Assembly (NCBI RefSeq): GCF_001025155.1
Contig: NZ_AP012322.1
Span: 1,302,001-1,366,000, forward strand
Source: Bifidobacterium angulatum DSM 20098 = JCM 7096
GTDB taxonomy: Bacteria > Actinomycetota > Actinomycetes > Actinomycetales > Bifidobacteriaceae
Reading direction: 5' to 3'
Length of the DNA: 64,000 bases
In this document: piece after piece, positions 58,059 through 64,000 of the stretch
How positions within the stretch are numbered: the stretch's first letter is position 1
Layout of the letters: each line of letters starts with the position of its first letter
Notes under the pieces: generated by a model
Told to the model about the DNA's origin: nothing
What the model saw: the letters and a program-made list of their open reading frames with translations, nothing else
The model's database searches: none
Program-made: the position numbers and the translations under genes

Positions 58059-59297
58059 TTACTCGACGGTGTTGTCCGGCACCTCGATGCCGTTGCCGAA
58101 CTTGACGTCGCGGGCCGCGGCCACACGGCTCGGCAGTCCGTAGATGTCGATGAAGCCGTTGGAGGACTTCTGGTCGAAGCTGTCGCCGGAATCGTAGGTG
58201 GCCAGGTTGTAGTCGTACAGGGAGCTGTCGGAGCGACGGCCGGTGACGACTGCGCGACCGCCGTGCAGCGTCATGCGGATCTCGCCGTTGACGTACTTCT
58301 GGGTGTCTTCGATGAAGGCGTTCAGCGACTGGGTGGCGGGGCTGAACCACTGCGCATCGTAGACCAGCTCGGCCCAGCGCTTGTCGATATCGCGCTTGAT
58401 GCGGTGCTGTTCGCGCTCCAGGCAGCAGTTCTCCAGCTCCTGGTGGGCGGTGATCAACGCCACGGCACCCGGAGCCTCGTACAGCTCGCGGGACTTGATG
58501 CCGACCAGACGATCCTCAATGAGGTCGATACGGCCGATGCCCTGTGCGCCGGCGCGACGGTTCATCTCTTCGATGGCCTGCAGCGGAGTGACGTCATGGC
58601 CGTCGATCTTGACCGGGACGCCCTGCTTGAACTCGATGACGACCTCGTCCTCGACCGGCGGGAACGCCGGATCGTCGGTGTAGGAATAGCAGTCCTTGGT
58701 CGGAGCATTCCACGGGTCCTCGAGGAAACCGGTCTCGATGGCACGGCCCCACACGTTCTGGTCGATGGAGAACGGGCTCTTCTCGGTCTGCACGATCGGC
58801 AGCTGGTGTTCCTTGGCGAACGCGATCTCCACGTCGCGGGTCAGGGAAAGATCACGAATCGGGCTGATGGCCTTGAGCGTGGGGTCGATGGAGGCGATGG
58901 AGACCTCGAAACGAACCTGATCGTTGCCCTTGCCGGTGCAGCCGTGGGAGATGGTGTCGGCGCCGAACTGGTGGGCGGCGCGCACCAGATGCTTGGAGAT
59001 AAGCGGACGGGAGATGGCGGAAACCAGCGGGTACACGCCCTCGTACATCGCATTGGCCTTCAGGGCCTTCATGCAGTATTCGTTGGCGAACTCATCACGG
59101 GCATCGACGACATACGCTTCGACGGCGCCGCACGCCAGTGCGCGTTCCTTGATGGTCTCGAGGCTTTCGCCACCCTGACCGACATCAAGGGAGACCGCCA
59201 CGACATCCTTGCCGGTGCGTTCCTTCAGATACGAAATGGCGACGGAGGTATCGAGACCACCGGAGTACGCCAGAACAAGACGATTCTTATCTGCCAT
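58059..59297 (-). CDS. argG: Argininosuccinate synthase
   Basis: A 412-residue ATP-dependent enzyme joining citrulline and aspartate. The P-loop-like start is [32 protein letters not shown] and [15 protein letters not shown] are diagnostic. Length is standard. ATG at 59297 follows GAAAGG. Candidate ARG boxes lie 28-61 bases upstream, so it is likely repressed by ArgR. Confidence 0.97.
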   Translation of the reverse strand: MADKNRLVLAYSGGLDTSVAISYLKERTGKDVVAVSLDVGQGGESLETIKERALACGAVEAYVVDARDEFANEYCMKALKANAMYEGVYPLVSAISRPLISKHLVRAAHQFGADTISHGCTGKGNDQVRFEVSIASIDPTLKAISPIRDLSLTRDVEIAFAKEHQLPIVQTEKSPFSIDQNVWGRAIETGFLEDPWNAPTKDCYSYTDDPAFPPVEDEVVIEFKQGVPVKIDGHDVTPLQAIEEMNRRAGAQGIGRIDLIEDRLVGIKSRELYEAPGAVALITAHQELENCCLEREQHRIKRDIDKRWAELVYDAQWFSPATQSLNAFIEDTQKYVNGEIRMTLHGGRAVVTGRRSDSSLYDYNLATYDSGDSFDQKSSNGFIDIYGLPSRVAAARDVKFGNGIEVPDNTVE

Positions 59298-59324
59298 GAG
59301 CTGCCTTTCTTCAAACAAAGCTTA

Positions 59325-59358
59325 TGCAAGTATATACAGAGCTGCGTATATTTATGCA
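59325..59358 (-). promoter_or_regulatory. Candidate ARG boxes upstream of argG
   Basis: Two adjacent imperfect palindromes, TGCAAGTATATACA (59325-59338) and TGCGTATATTTATGCA (59343-59358), fit the AT-rich TGNAT-W4-ATNCA type bound by ArgR. Paired boxes are how an ArgR hexamer usually binds. Confidence 0.6.
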
Positions 59359-59505
59359 CGGCGTGTCATATTTCAGGCATCGTATCGCGTGACGAAGTCT
59401 CCGTGCCGCCATCCCGTGTTCTATGCGTTGGCTCGTGCACAGCGTGAAGCGTGTATGAAACGCCTCCGCCGCGATTCTCGCCATGCTACGCCCCACAATG
59501 CAAAA

Positions 59506-59546
59506 GGCCCGGTGCTGTGAGCATCATAATGCTCGCCGCACCGGGC
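59506..59546 (-). terminator. Terminator of the argF-argR end
   Basis: Reading leftward, an 18-bp stem with one mismatch and one G-U (59529-59546 with 59507-59524) is followed by CTTTTG. It separates argR from argG. Confidence 0.82.
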
Positions 59547-59567
59547 GCGACAACCCGTAAGAGTCCG

Positions 59568-60071
59568 TTATTTGGAGGCCAAGGTCAGCAGCCAATCGGC
59601 GCGTTGGACGGCGCTCTCGTCGTCGGAGCAGATCATCATCACCGTATCATCGCCCGCGATGGTGCCCAGCACACCCTCAATGCTCTGCCTGTCGAGCACG
59701 GAAGCCACATATTGCGCCGCACCCGACGGGGTATGCACCACGATGAGGTTCCTGGCCGTAGCCACCGATGTCACCAGCCCGCTAAGCGCACGCGACATCT
59801 GCTGTTCGACCTTGCCGTCCAAAGGACGGTCGTCCTCATCCGCATATCCGACGGCATATGCCATAGTGCCGTCCGGCATGCGCCGTTTGAACGCGTTCAT
59901 CTCATCGAGGTCACGACTGAGCGTAGCCTGCGTGACCTCGATGCCCTCGTTGGCCAGCACCGACGAGAGCTGGGCCTGCGAGGTGATGATATGGGTCAGC
60001 AACGCCTGTTCGATGGCACTCAGTCGAGCGGCACGACTGGCCGGACGCTGCATCGGCGTGGGGTCGCTCAT
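59568..60071 (-). CDS. argR: Arginine repressor
   Basis: A 167-residue hexameric regulator. The N-terminal winged helix includes [12 protein letters not shown] and [12 protein letters not shown], the recognition helix with the typical SRDL. The C-terminal arginine-binding domain ends with [14 protein letters not shown], containing the arginine-binding Asp-Asp pair. Its ATG overlaps the argF stop by 4 bases, so repressor and enzyme are made together. Confidence 0.95.
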   Translation of the reverse strand: MSDPTPMQRPASRAARLSAIEQALLTHIITSQAQLSSVLANEGIEVTQATLSRDLDEMNAFKRRMPDGTMAYAVGYADEDDRPLDGKVEQQMSRALSGLVTSVATARNLIVVHTPSGAAQYVASVLDRQSIEGVLGTIAGDDTVMMICSDDESAVQRADWLLTLASK

Positions 60072-61036
60072 GCCAGCAGGCTTTCGTCGCCGCGTGCCTT
60101 GCCAGCCAACCAGGTAAGCAACGCCTTCTGCGCATGCAGACGGTTGCCAGCCTCATCCCAGACCACGGACTGCGGGCCGTCGATGACCTCGGCGGTGACT
60201 TCCTTGCCACGGTATGCGGGCAGGCAATGCTGGAAGATGGCATCGTCCTTGGCCTGGGCCATAAGATCGGCATTCACCTGATAGTCCCAGAACGGCTTCG
60301 AGCGGACGGCATATTCGGCCTCTTCGCCCATGGAGACCCAGGTATCGGTGAACACGCAATCGGCGCCGGCCACGGCCTCCTTCGGATCGGTGGTGACCAG
60401 GATGGAGCCGCCGTTCTCGGCGGCGATGGCCTCGGCATCGGCCACGATCTGCGGGTCGGGCAGATAGCCGTAGGGGCCCGCCACACGCACGTTCATGCCG
60501 GCGACCGCACCGCCCAGCAGATAGGAGTTCGCCATATTGTTGGCGGCATCGCCCAGGTAGGCGATGGTCTGGTTCTTCAGATTATCGACGCCTCCGCGGT
60601 GTTCGGCGATGGTCTGGAAATCGGCGAGAATCTGGCAGGGATGGAATTCGTCGGTCAGCGCGTTGACCACGGGGTGCGTGCTGTACTTCGCCATCTCCTC
60701 GACACGATCCTGCCCGAAGGTGCGCCACACCACGCCGTAGGCCATACGGTCGAGCACACGGGCGGTGTCGGCCACCGGTTCGCCACGGCCCAGCTGAGAG
60801 CCGGACTTGTCGATCACCAGCGGGTAGCCGCCGAGTTCGGCGACTCCGATGGAGAAGCTGGAGCGCGTACGGGTGCTCGGCTTGTCGAAAATCACCGCAA
60901 TGCCCTGCGGGCCGGCAAACGGACGGTGATAGAAGCGATCCTTGTGGAATTTGATGGCCAGTTCCAGGACCTGCTTCTGCTCCTCGTGGTTCAGATCGTC
61001 GTCGCGCAGCATGTGGCGCAGTTCGGGGGTTGCCAT
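60068..61036 (-). CDS. argF: Ornithine carbamoyltransferase
   Basis: A 322-residue enzyme that forms citrulline from ornithine and carbamoyl phosphate. Carbamoyl-phosphate binding is STRTRSSF (54-61). Ornithine binding includes DTWVSMGEE and the HCLPAYRG loop. ATG follows AAGGAGAC. The context with argB, argD and argR supports a biosynthetic rather than catabolic role. Confidence 0.97.
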   Translation of the reverse strand: MATPELRHMLRDDDLNHEEQKQVLELAIKFHKDRFYHRPFAGPQGIAVIFDKPSTRTRSSFSIGVAELGGYPLVIDKSGSQLGRGEPVADTARVLDRMAYGVVWRTFGQDRVEEMAKYSTHPVVNALTDEFHPCQILADFQTIAEHRGGVDNLKNQTIAYLGDAANNMANSYLLGGAVAGMNVRVAGPYGYLPDPQIVADAEAIAAENGGSILVTTDPKEAVAGADCVFTDTWVSMGEEAEYAVRSKPFWDYQVNADLMAQAKDDAIFQHCLPAYRGKEVTAEVIDGPQSVVWDEAGNRLHAQKALLTWLAGKARGDESLLA

Positions 61037-61142
61037 GTTGTCTCCTTACGTTTTACGTTGTGTTATGCGGCACGCGATTCAACGGCGATTCGCGTGCCGA
61101 CCATTACAGCCGGTCCAAGCCGGGCCGGCCTCACGATATCAA

Positions 61143-62423
61143 TCAGTCGTCGGGCAAATCGACGGGAACATCCTTGAGGATGGCCAAAGCCTCCTCGACG
61201 TCGGATTCACTGACGATCAGTGGCGGGGCGAAGCGCAATGCATCGGCACGTACCGCGTTGACGATGAGCCCGCGTTCCAGGCACCAGTTCATCACCGCGT
61301 GGGCGCACGGGTGACTCAGCTGCACCGCGTCGAGCAGACCGCAGCCGCGCACGGATTCGTACAGCGGATTGCCGGTGGCCATGATGCCGTCGCGCAGCTG
61401 CGTGCCGCGAGCCTCGGCATTGGCGAGCAAATGCTCCTGCTCGATAGTGGACAATGTGGCAAGGCCCGCGGCAGCACCCAACGGGTTGCCGGCGAAGGTG
61501 GAGCCGTGCGAGCCAGGCGTGAACAGATCGGCGACCTTGGCGCCGAATGCGATCATGCCGCCCATGGGGAAGCCACCCGCCACGCCCTTGGCGAACGTGA
61601 CCACGTCCGGCTTGATCCCGCCGGACAGCTCCTCACGCTGGAAGGCGAACCAGGAACCGGTGCGGCCAATGCCCGTCTGCACTTCGTCAATGATCAGCAG
61701 AGCGTTGTTCTCGGTGCATAGTTCGCGCGCATACTTGACGAACTCGGCACCGACCGGACGTACACCGGCCTCGCCCTGAATCAGTTCCATCATGACGGCC
61801 GCGACAGGCCCCTTGCCGTCGCTGCCGGTGGAGGCGAAGGCATCCTTCAGCGCCTCGGTGTTCCCCGCTTCCACGAATTCGACATTCGGCACCAAAGGCT
61901 GGAACGGTTCGCGAATCGCCGGCTTCCATGTTGCGGACAGCGCGCCCAGCGTACGGCCGTGGAATCCGTTCACCAGCGCGATGATGCGTGCGGAGCCGTC
62001 ATCGGTCAGGGTGCGGCCGTGCAGCTTGGCGATCTTGATGGCGGCCTCGTTGCCTTCGGCACCGGAATTGCCGAAGTAGACGCGCGAGCCTTCCGGCGCG
62101 CCGCCCAGTTCAATCAGCTTGGCAGCCAGCTCGATCTGCGGTTCGGATGCGAAATAGTTGCTTACATGGGCGACCTTCGCGGCCTGTTCGCTTACGGCCT
62201 TGACCCATGCAGGGTGCGCATAACCCAGCGAATTGACGGCGATGCCGGCCAAGAAATCAAGATAGCGGTTGCCGTCCACGTCCCATACATGGGTGCCTTC
62301 GCCGTGATCCATCACACGCAGCGGCGTGCCGAACACGTTCATATGCACCTGGGAGTACTCCCCCAGCCACTTGCCGTCGTTAGGGCCCAATACCTCCGGG
62401 CCGTTGGTGTTATTAGCGTTCAT
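61143..62423 (-). CDS. argD: Acetylornithine aminotransferase
   Basis: A 426-residue PLP-dependent class III aminotransferase. It has [18 protein letters not shown], the [12 protein letters not shown] loop, the acidic [15 protein letters not shown], and the PLP lysine in [15 protein letters not shown]. The start overlaps the end of argB by 11 bases, so the genes are coupled. Confidence 0.96.
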   Translation of the reverse strand: MNANNTNGPEVLGPNDGKWLGEYSQVHMNVFGTPLRVMDHGEGTHVWDVDGNRYLDFLAGIAVNSLGYAHPAWVKAVSEQAAKVAHVSNYFASEPQIELAAKLIELGGAPEGSRVYFGNSGAEGNEAAIKIAKLHGRTLTDDGSARIIALVNGFHGRTLGALSATWKPAIREPFQPLVPNVEFVEAGNTEALKDAFASTGSDGKGPVAAVMMELIQGEAGVRPVGAEFVKYARELCTENNALLIIDEVQTGIGRTGSWFAFQREELSGGIKPDVVTFAKGVAGGFPMGGMIAFGAKVADLFTPGSHGSTFAGNPLGAAAGLATLSTIEQEHLLANAEARGTQLRDGIMATGNPLYESVRGCGLLDAVQLSHPCAHAVMNWCLERGLIVNAVRADALRFAPPLIVSESDVEEALAILKDVPVDLPDD

Positions 62424-63366
62424 AGGAACTCCTCATTTCGATGCCGTCCTCGGGCACGACCATGGTGCCGATGCCGGCGGAGGTGAATATCTCGTTCAGG
62501 ATGGAGTGCGGTTTGCGCCCATCGATGATGTGCGCCTTGGGCACGCCACCGTCGATGGCTCGCACGCATGCCTCCATCTTCGGTCTCATGCCGCTTTCCA
62601 GATCGGGAAGCATGTCGCGCAGCGTCTCCACGCCGATGCGACCGATCAGCGAGTTACGGTCGGGCCAATCGGCATACAGGCCGTCGACATCCGTGAGAAT
62701 GACCAGTTTGCTTGCACCAACGGCGGCGGCCAATGCGGCGGCGGCGGAATCGGCGTTCACATTGAGCACTTCGGTGGCGTTGTCCTCGTTCGGCGCCACG
62801 GAGGAGACGACCGGGATACGGCCGGCGTTCACCAGGTCCTCCACGGCGGAGGCATCCACGCTCACCACGTCGCCGACCAGTCCGATATCGGTAGGCTTGC
62901 CGTCGATGACGGGATGACGCTGCATGGCGGAGAACAGGCCGCCGTCCTCGCCGGACAGGCCCACTGCGAACGGGCCGTGCGCGTTGATCAGCCCCACCAG
63001 TTCACGGGACACCTTGCCGGTAAGCACCATGCGCACCACGTCCATGGCGTCCGGCGTGGTCACACGCAGGCCGCCTTTGAATTCGGATTTGATGCCCAAC
63101 GCCTTGAGCATCTGGGAGATCTGCGGGCCGCCACCATGCACGACGATCGGGTGCAGACCCACTTGCCGCAGGAACACCATGTCTTCGGCGAAGCACGCCT
63201 TGAGATGCTCGTCGATCATGGCGTTGCCGCCGTATTTGACGACGATGCGCTGGCCGGCGAATTCCTCGAGCCACGGCAGCGCCTCGATCAGTACCTCCGC
63301 CTTCTGATCGGCGCGCAGATCGGTATGCACGTCGAGATGGAATCCGGGTCCCTTTAATTCACTCAT
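62413..63366 (-). CDS. argB: Acetylglutamate kinase
   Basis: A 317-residue amino-acid kinase that commits N-acetylglutamate to arginine synthesis. Nucleotide binding includes [18 protein letters not shown] and the [12 protein letters not shown] segment near residue 220; the C-terminal region has [16 protein letters not shown] at 63366 follows AGGAAG; an upstream extension to 63462 is not favoured. Whether arginine inhibits it cannot be read with certainty. Confidence 0.96.
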   Translation of the reverse strand: MSELKGPGFHLDVHTDLRADQKAEVLIEALPWLEEFAGQRIVVKYGGNAMIDEHLKACFAEDMVFLRQVGLHPIVVHGGGPQISQMLKALGIKSEFKGGLRVTTPDAMDVVRMVLTGKVSRELVGLINAHGPFAVGLSGEDGGLFSAMQRHPVIDGKPTDIGLVGDVVSVDASAVEDLVNAGRIPVVSSVAPNEDNATEVLNVNADSAAAALAAAVGASKLVILTDVDGLYADWPDRNSLIGRIGVETLRDMLPDLESGMRPKMEACVRAIDGGVPKAHIIDGRKPHSILNEIFTSAGIGTMVVPEDGIEMRSSYER

Positions 63367-63547
63367 ATTCTTCCTAGTTTCGATTCCTCGCTTTGCCGCC
63401 TTGCCCAGATAGAAGTCACGCTTTCGGTTGAAGGATGCCGGGAGGCAAGCGTCATACGACATGCGACTCGACCTATCGGCCTGGAGGACGTCGATTGGTA
63501 GCGCCGCCTTCCGGCATATTGTCCTGTCCGGGTGTCGGAGGTGTATC

Positions 63548-64000
63548 TCAGCTTTCGTAGTCGGCGTTGATATGCACGTAATCGTTGGTCAGATCGTCCG
63601 TCCAGACGGTCGCCTCGGCATCGCCCGCATGCAGGTCGATGTCGATATGGACCTCGCGCGGGGTCATGTCGACCTCGCTGCGATCACGCCCGGCGCCGCC
63701 GTTCTCGCAGATTCGCACGCCGTTGACATCGACGGTCACCGCCGTCGAATCGTACGGGGCGACCTCGGCCGGCACGGTGCCCAGGGAGGACACGATACGA
63801 CCCCAATTCGGGTCGTTGCCGCTGATGGCACATTTGAGCAGATTCGATGCCGCCACGGCACGCCCGCAGGCAAGCGCCGCGTCTTCGGTGGTGGCGCCGG
63901 TGACGGTGATGCGGATGTCATGGCTCGCGCCTTCGCCATCGCCTACGATCTGACGTGCGAGCGATGCACACGCCTTCTGCACAAGCGTGTTGAACTCGTC
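63548..64000 (-). CDS. argJ: Glutamate N-acetyltransferase ArgJ, C-terminal part
   Basis: The last 150 codons of ArgJ, open through the window edge. It includes [37 protein letters not shown], the [17 protein letters not shown] region and the usual C-terminus ending NADYES. The N-terminal part with the self-cleavage Thr site lies outside. It is upstream of argB and probably in the same operon. Confidence 0.93.
   Translation of the reverse strand, partial: DEFNTLVQKACASLARQIVGDGEGASHDIRITVTGATTEDAALACGRAVAASNLLKCAISGNDPNWGRIVSSLGTVPAEVAPYDSTAVTVDVNGVRICENGGAGRDRSEVDMTPREVHIDIDLHAGDAEATVWTDDLTNDYVHINADYES

Overview
The window is a stretch of high-GC Gram-positive (actinobacterial) chromosome, most likely Bifidobacterium. 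Evidence: two WhiB-family iron-sulfur regulators, a PdtaS-type histidine kinase beside one WhiB gene, a UPF0182 protein, a DUF501/FtsB/enolase cluster, the compact order argJ-argB-argD-argF-argR-argG-argH, and many 4-bp ATGA/GTGA overlaps between genes. It reads almost entirely as core genome. I see no insertion sequence, prophage, CRISPR array, rRNA or plasmid function; the only tRNA is tRNA-Leu(UAA).

Layout. 0-12.8 kb is envelope biology: a 14-TM drug exporter, ComF and a HAD phosphatase, then a WhiB / giant membrane glycosyltransferase / DUF5719 operon diverging from two LytR-CpsA-Psr cell-wall ligases. 13-18 kb holds an FtsK/EccC-like double ATPase, a second WhiB, a PdtaS-like kinase and a TrhA/hemolysin III protein. 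18-28 kb carries greA, an FKBP, tRNA-Leu, ppx, DUF501, ftsB, enolase, a broken mfd and pth. 28-36 kb has UPF0182, a GH3 glycosidase, and a nadD / hypothetical / proA operon. 36.6-42 kb has thrC, an MFS transporter, GNAT enzymes and a TPP-riboswitch-controlled tenA. 42-53 kb is the actinobacterial tyrS / TPR protein / HAD / tlyA / nadK / recN neighbourhood, split by an oppositely oriented Trk/Ktr potassium-uptake pair. 53-56 kb holds two related CmpB-type membrane proteins and an HD protein. 56.4-64 kb is the arginine biosynthesis operon with its repressor and candidate ARG boxes; argJ runs off the right edge.

Most notable points: (1) mfd carries an in-frame amber codon that removes the C-terminal domain while the downstream frame stays intact; (2) a variant TPP riboswitch whose closing helix contains the Shine-Dalgarno sequence of tenA; (3) a TPR protein with a highly basic, repetitive RGG-like N-terminus and a strongly acidic tail, in the tlyA operon; (4) tandem operator-like repeats in front of trhA and four 11-bp repeats in front of nadK; (5) an orphan EccC-like double ATPase; (6) a nested inverted-repeat cluster between the first transporter and comF. 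I did not find a clearly new multi-gene system; the candidates are set out as findings with tests.
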